Assembly (NCBI GenBank): GCA_905479795.1
Contig: CAJQNX010000068.1
Span: 1-5,627, forward strand
DNA length: 5,627 nt
Direction: 5' to 3'
From: an uncultured Candidatus Midichloriaceae bacterium
GTDB taxonomy: Bacteria; Pseudomonadota; Alphaproteobacteria; Rickettsiales; Midichloriaceae
Shown here piece by piece: positions 1-5,627 of this stretch; position 1 is the first letter of the stretch; every line of letters begins with the position of its first letter. Below the pieces are notes generated by a model. It searched no databases. It worked only from the letters and a program-made list of their open reading frames with translations, and had not been told where the DNA came from. Position numbers and translations under genes: made by a program.

Positions 1-2267
1 GATTGCTTACCATGATTTGGTTGTTGAAAATAACCTTTAATTCCATCAAAACTAATGTTGTTCCAAAGAGATAGTTTTTCATCATATAAATAGCCACAAG
101 TAAAACCAAATGCCCCTGCTGCAAAACTAACATTTGCCAATAGAACTGCATTTACAGCAAATGACAAGCCAAAAGTGATTGAAATAGGATTTAACATTAA
201 TACCACACCAACTGCAAGTGCAGCAAAAACCAAGCCGCAAATAAATTTATTTTTAGTTGGCCATAATTTTTTAAAGCTTTCCTCTCCCTTTTGAACACTC
301 ACGGTATAAATTTCTTCCGGTCTCATCCCAGTTTTCTTATTCTCATCATAGTCTTTAAGCTGGTTATAGGCAAAAATACCGCCATGCATTCCACCAGCTG
401 CCGCTCCACACAAAACAGTTCCTGCAAATAAATTCAAGCCACTTCCTAAAGAGGATAATCCAACATATGTTGCAACAGCTCCCGTACCAGTCAGTGCACC
501 ACCTATGATTTTTTTTGTATAGCTTTGCTCTTTGAATCCATCTTTGAGTATATTAACTCCAGCATATGTACTTAGTGCCCCACCCACTGTCATCCCTATA
601 CTAGTCGGAGATATTAAACCCGTGGCTGCGCAGAGCGTTGCTGCAACAGGAATAGTATTTACTCCAGCTTCTAAACTTCCAGCTCCTGCTGCAATTGCAA
701 TCGCTCCTAACTCCGCAAGTTTATCTCCTAATTTATTACTAATATATCCCTGTTCTTTAAAATAACCGTCTTTTACAGCATATAATGCACGGTCACTTAC
801 TAATCCAGCCACTACGGAACCTGCCATCCCTGTAAATGGACCTGACAAAGTATATCCAGCCCCGCCACCAATCACTGATGAAAGCAGTGCAGCTCCAATT
901 CTTTGGCACTTAAACCTATCGTTAGTTCCATCATCATTACCTTGACAATATCCATAATCACTTCTACCAAATAACTGCGCTTTAATTTGATGTTGATTTT
1001 CTTGAAGCTTCATTAACGCTTCCGCACCAATTGCATCTCTAAAATTCACATCTAGAAGTATTGTGTCATCATCAAATTGCATTCCTGTGCAATCAGCTCT
1101 TTCCATATGGCACATTGGCAATTTTGCACCAGATACATCCATATTTCTTGCTATCGCATCACTAAAATCACATGCTATCAGCTCTGCAAATTTTGCATTT
1201 ACATCGGTTAATGTTGCTTTTTGGAAATCTGCCTTATAGGCTGCAACATTTTCTAATACTGCTTTGCTCAGATTTGCATTTCTTAGTTTTGTTTCTGCTA
1301 AGATAGCTCCCGATACATCCAATCTCTCTCCTTTGATATTCTCCATAACTGCATACGAAAAATCAGCTTGATGAGCATGAACATCCCTCATAGTTGCTTC
1401 TTTAAAATCAGCAAATTTTGCATTTACATCATCCATTATTGCGCTAGAAAGCTCTGCTAATTCCAATTTAGCAGATTCAAGATCAGCATGAGATAAGTCA
1501 GCACCCTTGGCTTTAATGTTTTCTAAAAAAGCTCCCCTTAGATTGGCATATTTTAAATTGGCATCTTCTAAGACTGCTCCCGTAAATTTTGTTTTATTAG
1601 CTGTAACCCTTTCCATCATAGCGCCAGTAAAGTCTGCATGCGAAAAATCACCTTCCAAAACTGCTTTTGTGAGATGAGCTTTTCTCATCTTTACATATTG
1701 TGCGTCTACGTATCTCAAATTCACTCTTTCTAAATCCGCTCTATCTGCTATAGCTGCCTTTAAACTTGAATTTTCAATATTTGATCCTGTTAAATCCGCT
1801 GAATATAGCAATGCTCCATTAAAACTTGAATGATCAAAATTACTATACATCATTCTGACTCTAGGCATTAAGGCCTCTGCAAAGTCGACATTATCACCAG
1901 ATACTCCTATTAAATTTGCATCAGTTAATTCAGCTTTAATAAAAGAGGTTCCTTTTTTAAACACTGCCGTCTCAAAACTAGCTCCCGTTAAATTAGCTTC
2001 ATCAAATTGACAATTTTCAAACGTTACACGAGCAAAATTAACTCCACTTAAATCTAATTTTGATAAATCCAAATCAGTTAAAGTCTGATACTCTTGACCC
2101 TCATAAAAAAAATCTCCCACAGAGACTATGAGCTTAGTTGGATTTTGGGCTTGAGTCTGTTCTAAGATCTTTTGATTTTCTGGCTTAGAGGATAAAAATT
2201 CATTAAACGATTGCTTCTTTCCACCTTGCGATTGTGATTGTATAAATTCTTCTAAATCCTGTTGCGT
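1..2267 (-). CDS. Large pentapeptide-repeat protein with Gly-rich membrane-like C-terminus (3' part, runs off left edge)
   Basis: This minus-strand frame is open for 755 codons, from just after a stop at 2268-2270 to the window edge. Counting from 2267, residues 1-60 are polar and Gln-rich. Residues about 62-413 are near-continuous pentapeptide repeats of the A(D/N)LXX type, expected to form a right-handed quadrilateral beta-helix. Residues about 457-660 are Gly/Ala-rich hydrophobic segments containing a duplicated KDG(Y)FKEQ.Y motif. Residues about 675-720 look like a membrane hairpin, followed by a polar stretch to the edge. No ATG occurs before 1868, which is already deep in the repeats; the first GTG is at 2120-2118 and has no visible ribosome binding site. 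The frame overlaps the end of the upstream gene in another phase, so it is probably the continuation of that gene after a frameshift. Function is unknown. Pentapeptide proteins often act by binding other proteins, and a surface or host-interaction role is only a guess. The reading frame is certain; its status as an independent gene is not. Confidence 0.8.
516..773 (-). repeat. Internal duplication in Gly-rich region (KDG(Y)FKEQ.Y)
   Basis: The large minus-strand protein has KDGYFKEQGY (773-744) and KDGFKEQSY (545-519), starting 76 residues apart. Each is preceded by a small-residue hydrophobic segment (SDRALYAV; TYAGVNIL) and followed by another Gly/Ala-rich stretch. This suggests a duplicated hydrophobic module of about 75 residues. 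The similarity is strongest at the motif and weak elsewhere. Confidence 0.6.
1186..1205. repeat. 20-bp exact direct repeat, copy 1
   Basis: The 20 bases here are identical to 1411-1430. Both copies encode the DVNAKFA segment of the pentapeptide tract on the minus strand. The spacing of 225 bp is a whole number (5) of 45-bp units, so the pair is best read as a remnant of internal duplication in the coding repeat rather than a mobile-element or attachment site. Confidence 0.85.
1411..1430. repeat. 20-bp exact direct repeat, copy 2
   Basis: This is the second copy of the 20 bases at 1186-1205, in the same reading frame and the same place in the repeat unit. Such a repeat could allow recombination that adds or removes whole 15-residue units without changing the reading frame. 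Confidence 0.85.
2203..2267 (-). other. Overlap zone of two frames: likely frameshift site
   Basis: In one minus-strand phase this stretch encodes the tail ending WKEAIV and a TAA. In the +1 phase it encodes a polar segment starting TQQDLEEFIQ that leads without a stop into the pentapeptide tract. The second phase is closed by TAA at 2268-2270, so any switch must occur between 2267 and 2205. Skipping one base after AAC (codon 413) would join RLN to QQDLEEF. There is no long homopolymer and no convincing slippery site. An indel mutation or a consensus error is therefore more likely than programmed shifting. Confidence 0.6.
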
Positions 2268-3507
2268 TTAGTCTAATTTTTACTGCATTTGCTTGTTTAG
2301 TATTTTTTGGCAAATATGTTGGGTCATAATTTGCTGTTTGTAGCTCGATTATATACTCATTTGCTATGACAAATAATGCACTTTCGATCCTTTGATCATA
2401 TTTTTCCCTAATTTTTTGCACACCTTCTTGCATCTCAGAATTGAATTTTTCCTGAGCTTCAGATGTACCCACAAAGCTTCTAGCCCAGGCTACATAACCT
2501 GCCCCACTCCATTTTTCCTTTTTGAAACGGGCAATTTCATCTTCACATTCAGACTCATAACGTCTTCTTATATCATTTTCTCTTTTAAACCTTATTTCAG
2601 GCTCATAATCTTCAAATGTTCTTTGGTTAGCTGGCAAAGGATTTTTGTCCTGAGATTCTATCCTAAATAGTTTGAGCATTTGCATACTATTGGCATCTGA
2701 ATAATCTAGCTTAACGGATTCTAACAATCTTTCCCCATCTCCATCTGGCAATTTACCATCTGCTAATAAGTAGTCACGAAATTCACAGTTTAATTTTGAG
2801 CCTCTAAAGTCAATATTAGACAAGTCACATGCTGAAAAAATAACATTTTCATTAAGCGCACAATCTCTAAATATTGCTCCATTAAGTGATTTATAAAATC
2901 TCACATTGGAAAATATTGCCCCTGATAAATTAGAGTCACTTAATTTTAGCGGATCTTGTTCATAATATTCTTCAATAAAATTTCTATCCTGAAGACTTTT
3001 GATCTTCTTGCCATAGTCTTGCATCCGTCTACTAATGCCAAGTTCTTTGGCAACAGATTCAATATTGTTATTCACATATTGACTAAGTATCCCATAATCT
3101 TCACTGATTTCTGCGACTATAATTTTCTCTTTATATTTTGGATCTCTTTCCTCAAATCTCTTTTGCAGATAGTCATTTAAGTTACCACTCGCTCTTTCAT
3201 CACCAAGCTCTCCATTTTTAATTTTTTTATGCTCAACGACATAATTTATTAATAAATCTAAATTTTCTGGTTCTGGTGCGTCATCTTCTACCATCCTTGC
3301 CTGAACATATTCATATATTGAGCCTTTGGCCCTTTCATCAGCTTCTACTCCAAAAGTAAATTTTGTTAATTCTTCAATATACTCATTAACATATACATAA
3401 TAGTCCTCTCCTAAAGAGATTTTAACAATTTCAATCGACTCATCTAATTTCCCACTTTCTTGCTCAAGACGCCTGTATATTTGATCAACTTTAGTCATTT
3501 CACTCAT
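2203..3507 (-). CDS. Pentapeptide-repeat-containing hypothetical protein, 434 aa (probable 5' part of a longer frameshifted gene)
   Basis: This frame runs from ATG at 3507 to TAA at 2203-2205. Residues 1-180 are acidic and helical and contain repeated modules: YVNEYIEEL (39-47), NYVVEHKKI (88-96) and QYVNNNIES (143-151). The first two are followed by a DERAxG motif and a YxQxR motif (57-71 and 103-117). Residues about 186-240 are a short run of pentapeptides (for example SNLSGAIFSN, DLSNIDFRGS). Residues about 300-390 are rich in Lys, Arg and Glu and look helical or coiled-coil. The last 20 or so residues overlap a different frame that carries on with pentapeptide coding, so the true C-terminus may be out of frame here. 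No signal peptide or membrane segment is seen. The ATG at codon 1 lacks a clear Shine-Dalgarno, and ATG at codon 4 (3498) is an alternative. The gene lies 47 bases downstream of the ubiK-like gene on the same strand. I do not recognise a named family beyond the pentapeptides. Confidence 0.8.
   Translation of the reverse strand: MSEMTKVDQIYRRLEQESGKLDESIEIVKISLGEDYYVYVNEYIEELTKFTFGVEADERAKGSIYEYVQARMVEDDAPEPENLDLLINYVVEHKKIKNGELGDERASGNLNDYLQKRFEERDPKYKEKIIVAEISEDYGILSQYVNNNIESVAKELGISRRMQDYGKKIKSLQDRNFIEEYYEQDPLKLSDSNLSGAIFSNVRFYKSLNGAIFRDCALNENVIFSACDLSNIDFRGSKLNCEFRDYLLADGKLPDGDGERLLESVKLDYSDANSMQMLKLFRIESQDKNPLPANQRTFEDYEPEIRFKRENDIRRRYESECEDEIARFKKEKWSGAGYVAWARSFVGTSEAQEKFNSEMQEGVQKIREKYDQRIESALFVIANEYIIELQTANYDPTYLPKNTKQANAVKIRLNATGFRRIYTITIARWKEAIV
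3154..3342 (-). repeat. Internal protein repeat with DERAxG...YxQxR motif
   Basis: Residues 56-72 (ADERAKGSIYEYVQARM, bases 3342-3292) and 102-118 (GDERASGNLNDYLQKRF, bases 3204-3154) of the 434-residue frame align without gaps, 46 residues apart. Each follows a YVxxxI-type segment, and a third such segment at about 143-151 leads into a diverged copy (ELGISRRMQDYG). The similarity is at protein level only; the DNA is not closely conserved, so the duplication is old. Confidence 0.65.
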
Positions 3508-3554
3508 TTAAAAAGTTATAAATCTAGGGTAGCATTTGTTCTTTTTAAAAACAT

Positions 3555-3812
3555 TTATTTTTTTAAAGATCTAGCACTTTTTTTTGCTGGAGCTTTTTTC
3601 ACTTTCATCTTATCTAGCATTAATCTGTTATCTTGAGCTAATTTTTTAACTACATCAAACTCCTCTCTAGTGACAAAATTCATCTTCTTTATAAACTTTT
3701 CAATTTGCTGAGTTATATATTCAGATATTTCATTTTTTGCATTAACAGCTCCGGTTAGTGTTGAACCTGCAAGTTTTGCAAGATCATCTAATATTTTATT
3801 GTCTTTTTTCAT
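3555..3812 (-). CDS. ubiK: UbiK/BMFP-family ubiquinone biosynthesis accessory factor, 85 aa
   Basis: The product resembles the short UbiK (YqiC/BMFP) family, which in proteobacteria assists the cytosolic ubiquinone biosynthesis complex and also binds membrane lipid. Residues 1-45 form an amphipathic N-terminal part (DNKILDDLAKLAGSTLTGA, then a charged helix). The family hallmark VTREEFDVV is at 47-55, continuing into a C-terminal helix to about 70 and then a Lys/Ala-rich tail. I chose ATG at 3812 because the family starts with a short (M)xxxNKIxDDLAK-like segment. The frame stays open upstream to an ATG at 3908, but that start would add 32 hydrophobic residues and run 44 bases into the divergent lgt gene. 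The gene is divergent from lgt with 52 bases between starts. The N-terminus resembles alphaproteobacterial members rather than E. coli. Family assignment is good; the exact role in this organism is inferred. Confidence 0.82.
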   Translation of the reverse strand: MKKDNKILDDLAKLAGSTLTGAVNAKNEISEYITQQIEKFIKKMNFVTREEFDVVKKLAQDNRLMLDKMKVKKAPAKKSARSLKK

Positions 3813-3864
3813 TTTTTCAAATATTGATTTAACTTGTGTAATATAAATTATCACGTAAAAAATA
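3813..3864. promoter_or_regulatory. Divergent intergenic region between ubiK and lgt
   Basis: These 52 bases separate the two divergent start codons and must hold at least part of the transcription and translation signals for both. They are very AT-rich, with a TATAAA-like hexamer at 3842-3847 that could be a -10 element for lgt, but I find no -35 element at proper spacing. Neither gene has a strong Shine-Dalgarno; both starts are preceded by A-runs. Confidence 0.35.
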
Positions 3865-4707
3865 ATGTTTGCAATTCTTTTTCCCAATATTGACCCCATT
3901 GCTATCAATTTAGGGATTATATCTATTCGTTGGTACGGAATATCCTATGTGATAGGAATTTTTCTTGGAGCTTATATTTTACAAAAAATAGAAAAAAAAT
4001 TTAAAATTGCAAATCTTGATTCTAAAGATTTAGAAAACTTACTTTCATATATCATTATTGGCATAGTTTTGGGTGGTAGATTGGGATACATATTATTCTA
4101 TACTCCCGATATAATAGTAGATGATTTTTGGGAAATATTTAAAATATGGCATGGTGGCATGTCATTTCATGGAGGATTAATTGGCGTTATTACATCTATT
4201 TGGATATTTTGCTTAAGAGCCGGCAAAATGTTTTTGCCAATCACAGATTTAATTGCTTGTGTGGCTCCAATAGGGTTGTTTTTTGGACGCATTGCAAATT
4301 TTATTAATGCAGAACTTTATGGAAAAAAAACAGATGTTAGCTGGGGTGTTATTTTTCCATATTCAGATTATTTTCCAAGGCACCCTAGTCAACTATATGA
4401 AGCTATTTTTGAAGGAATAGTATTATTTTTAATAATGTTGTTTGCTCTAAATTTCAGACAATATTTAGCTAACAAAAAAAATACAATTGCCAAACAAAAA
4501 AATATCAATGGATTATTAAGTGGAGTTTTTTTAATTTTTTATTCTATTTTTAGAATTGTTATTGAAATTTTCAGAGAACCAGATTTTCATATTGGGTATA
4601 TTTTTAATATATTTTCATTAGGGCAGATTTTATGTATTCCCACGATGATTTTAGGAATTTTTCTTATTTATAAAAAGGTAAATAAAAAAGTTGCAACTAA
4701 AAATTGA
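3865..4707 (+). CDS. lgt: Prolipoprotein diacylglyceryl transferase (Lgt), 280 aa, apparently complete
   Basis: Lgt transfers the diacylglyceryl group from phosphatidylglycerol to the lipobox cysteine of prolipoproteins in the inner membrane, the first step of lipoprotein maturation before LspA. The start gives the typical FPNIDPIAINLG opening with WYG at 23-25. Further family blocks are GGRLGYILFY (70-79), GGMSFHGG (97-104, with the key His at 102), the signature GRIANFINAELYG (141-153, with the essential Arg at 142 and Glu at 150), HPSQLYEA (173-180) and FREPDFHIGY (236-245). About seven hydrophobic segments fit the known topology, and the length is normal. A Lys-rich loop at about 204-213 and a Lys-rich C-terminal tail are unremarkable. 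It is divergent from the ubiK-like gene. The next gene on this strand starts 43 bases downstream, so it could be co-transcribed with the bufferin genes, although their functions are unrelated. Confidence 0.97.
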   Translation: MFAILFPNIDPIAINLGIISIRWYGISYVIGIFLGAYILQKIEKKFKIANLDSKDLENLLSYIIIGIVLGGRLGYILFYTPDIIVDDFWEIFKIWHGGMSFHGGLIGVITSIWIFCLRAGKMFLPITDLIACVAPIGLFFGRIANFINAELYGKKTDVSWGVIFPYSDYFPRHPSQLYEAIFEGIVLFLIMLFALNFRQYLANKKNTIAKQKNINGLLSGVFLIFYSIFRIVIEIFREPDFHIGYIFNIFSLGQILCIPTMILGIFLIYKKVNKKVATKN

Positions 4708-4750
4708 GTAAGTTACCTTTTAATTAGAGTAATAATTTATGAGCTGATCT

Positions 4751-5017
4751 ATGAAAAAGGTAAATTTAGCGTCATGTATAACCATTGCCGTTGCAGCAAC
4801 TTTGATGTCACCAAATGATGTAGTTGCCAATAAAATGAAGGATCTAGAAAAATGCTATGGGGTAGCAAAGGCTGGAAAAAATGATTGCGGCTCTTCTAAT
4901 GGCGCACATTCCTGTGCTGCTAGAGCCAAAAAAGATGGTGATAAAAATGAATGGCTATTAGTACCAAATGGCTTATGCAATAAATTAGTCGGTGGCTCCA
5001 CTGTTCCAGGAAAATAA
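4751..5017 (+). CDS. bufA: BufA-type bufferin precursor (DUF2282), 88 aa
   Basis: This is a small DUF2282 protein, the precursor of a bufferin, a ribosomally made, post-translationally modified peptide that binds copper. Residues 1-26 are a Sec-type signal peptide (basic MKK, hydrophobic core, likely cleavage after VVA at 26), which is unusual among RiPPs but standard for this family. The mature part carries four cysteines at 35 (EKCYG), 46 (NDCGSS), 55 (HSCAA) and 76 (GLCNK), in the family context KCYGVAKAGKNDC...HSC...W..VP.G.C. In characterised relatives the cysteines are converted to thiooxazole-type heterocycles by the DUF692 enzyme. That enzyme follows here and overlaps the 3' end by 26 bases. 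A weak GAG lies 8 bases before the ATG. The gene is visibly less AT-rich than lgt. Family assignment is confident; copper binding in this strain is inferred from the family. Confidence 0.93.
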   Translation: MKKVNLASCITIAVAATLMSPNDVVANKMKDLEKCYGVAKAGKNDCGSSNGAHSCAARAKKDGDKNEWLLVPNGLCNKLVGGSTVPGK

Positions 5018-5627
5018 ATTATCCTTTGGGGTAGGGCTTAGACATCAACATTTTAAATATTTTACAAAAAAAATTAAAGGTGTTGATGCCTTAGAGATTC
5101 ATCCAGAAAATTTTTTTGGAAAGGGGATAGAGCATTATTACTTAGAACAAATATCTGAAATTTATGACATTTCTTTCCATGGCATCGGTTTATCCTTAGG
5201 TTCTGAAGAAAAAGTGGACAAATCTCATTTAAAAAAAATCCGTAATTTGATGAAAAAATATAAGCCATTTATTTATTCAGAACACATGTCATGGATGAAG
5301 GTTGATGGAATATTTTTTCATGATTTATTACCATTGGATTACACAAAAAAAAGATTACATTATTTAAAGCGAAACATTGAGGATACTCAAAACTATCTGG
5401 GACAAAATATATGTATTGAAAATCCATCCTATTATTTGAAAATTATTGGAGATATGGAAGAATATGATTTTCTAAACGAGCTTTGTAGATTAACAGGGTG
5501 TGAAATTTTATTAGACATAAATAACTTATATATTAATTCAGTTAATCATAATTTTAATCCTATGGAGTATATAGATAGATTAGATTCAAAGTTTATAAAG
5601 GAAGTTCATTTAGCTGGTCACAGCTTC
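4992..5627 (+). CDS. bufB: BufB-type MNIO enzyme (DUF692), N-terminal 212 residues, cut by right edge
   Basis: This is a DUF692 multinuclear non-heme iron oxidase (MNIO), a TIM-barrel enzyme that uses a cluster of iron ions to modify cysteines of its precursor peptide. Visible family motifs, numbered from GTG at 4992, are GVGLRHQH (13-20), EIHPENFFGKG (35-45), FHGIGLSLGS (60-69), YSEHMSW (95-101), ENPSYYL (138-144), LLDINNLYINSVNH (172-185) and VHLAGHSF ending at 212. These contain the His, Glu, Asp and Asn residues expected as metal ligands. The frame is closed upstream by TAG at 4986-4988. GTG at 4992 is the only standard start before the conserved GVGL; CTG at 5001, preceded by GGTGG, is a less likely alternative. 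The overlap with bufA suggests translational coupling. The missing C-terminus and the usual DUF2063 partner (bufC) should lie to the right. Confidence 0.93.
   Translation, partial: MAPLFQENKLSFGVGLRHQHFKYFTKKIKGVDALEIHPENFFGKGIEHYYLEQISEIYDISFHGIGLSLGSEEKVDKSHLKKIRNLMKKYKPFIYSEHMSWMKVDGIFFHDLLPLDYTKKRLHYLKRNIEDTQNYLGQNICIENPSYYLKIIGDMEEYDFLNELCRLTGCEILLDINNLYINSVNHNFNPMEYIDRLDSKFIKEVHLAGHSF

Larger units (their letters stand above)
1029..2084 (-). repeat. Pentapeptide-repeat tract, about 350 residues
   Basis: The translated minus-strand frame shows five-residue periodicity throughout, with Ala (or small/Val) at i-2, Asp/Asn at i-1 and Leu/Phe/Met at the centre. Examples are ANLKY-ANLRG near 1548-1533 and ADLSH-ADLES near 1500-1470. 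Within 1173-1622 a further order of 15 residues is superimposed: blocks of the form A-x-(L/M)-x-(D/N), then (V/I)-x-(A/G)-x-x, then usually (A)DF-x-x. The 20-base stretch at 1186-1205 recurs exactly at 1411-1430, 225 bases away, which is five 45-base units. The tract fades out at about 1029, before a polar, Cys-containing linker. Confidence 0.9.

Noticed and set aside
532..765. 77-codon plus-strand frame
   Set aside because: It lies wholly antisense to the well-supported repeat protein. Its Pro/Ala-rich translation is the mirror of the Gly/Ala-rich coding on the minus strand.
1173..1622. Regular repeats as a CRISPR array or noncoding tandem repeat
   Set aside because: The repetition follows an uninterrupted reading frame with pentapeptide periodicity and diverged units. 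There are no conserved repeats separated by unique spacers.
2203..2267. Programmed +1 frameshift as the explanation for the frame break
   Set aside because: No recognised slippery codon-stop combination is present: GTT before TAA would re-pair poorly with TTT. It remains possible but is less likely than an indel or a consensus error.
2392..3180. Two Phe/Ile-rich plus-strand frames (2392-2670 and 2956-3180)
   Set aside because: Both are antisense to the 434-residue minus-strand gene, with a composition that simply reflects complementary Lys/Glu codons and no family features.
3541..3568. A/T-only imperfect hairpin at the ubiK 3' end
   Set aside because: Nearly all A and T with mismatches, overlapping the coding end. 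Such structures arise by chance in DNA this AT-rich.
4673..4721. Inverted repeat AAAAGGTAA / TTACCTTTT around the end of lgt as a terminator
   Set aside because: The nine-base arms match perfectly but are AT-rich, the loop is 31 bases, the left arm lies in the coding sequence and no T-run follows. It is too weak to call a terminator.
5074..5268. 64-codon minus-strand frame
   Set aside because: It is antisense to the conserved DUF692 coding sequence and has no recognisable motif.

Overview
The window is AT-rich DNA, probably from an alphaproteobacterium and possibly a Rickettsiales-like, host-associated one. The evidence is the low-GC coding sequence, a Rickettsia-like Lgt sequence, and a divergent pair of a UbiK/BMFP-family gene and lgt, an arrangement I associate with Alphaproteobacteria. 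The taxonomic call is inference from remembered families, not from a search.

Layout. Positions 1 to 3507 on the minus strand hold two adjoining reading frames that look like parts of one very large protein. The 5' frame (3507 to 2203) has a helical N-terminus with internal repeats, a short pentapeptide-repeat tract and a charged, coiled-coil-like C-terminus. The second frame (2267 to beyond the left edge) carries about 350 residues of pentapeptide repeats, then a Gly/Ala-rich hydrophobic region with an internal duplication and a probable membrane hairpin. The frames overlap by about 65 bases in different phases, and the second has no ATG, GTG or TTG start near its beginning. The simplest reading is one gene split by a frameshift (a real mutation, an assembly error or, less likely, programmed). 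Positions 3555 to 3812 (minus) encode an 85-residue UbiK/BMFP protein. Positions 3865 to 4707 (plus) encode Lgt, the first enzyme of lipoprotein maturation.

From 4751 to the right edge (plus) is the start of a bufferin-type RiPP locus: a DUF2282 precursor (BufA) with a Sec signal peptide and four core cysteines, followed by an overlapping, truncated DUF692/MNIO enzyme (BufB) that would modify those cysteines. In this family BufB works with a DUF2063 partner (BufC), expected just beyond the window. The mature peptide is expected to bind copper in the periplasm.

lgt and ubiK are housekeeping genes. The bufferin genes and the large pentapeptide protein look like accessory or adaptive functions on either side of them. 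The most unusual material is the composite pentapeptide protein: its apparent frame break, its 15-residue (45-bp) superperiod, and its unassigned N- and C-terminal modules.
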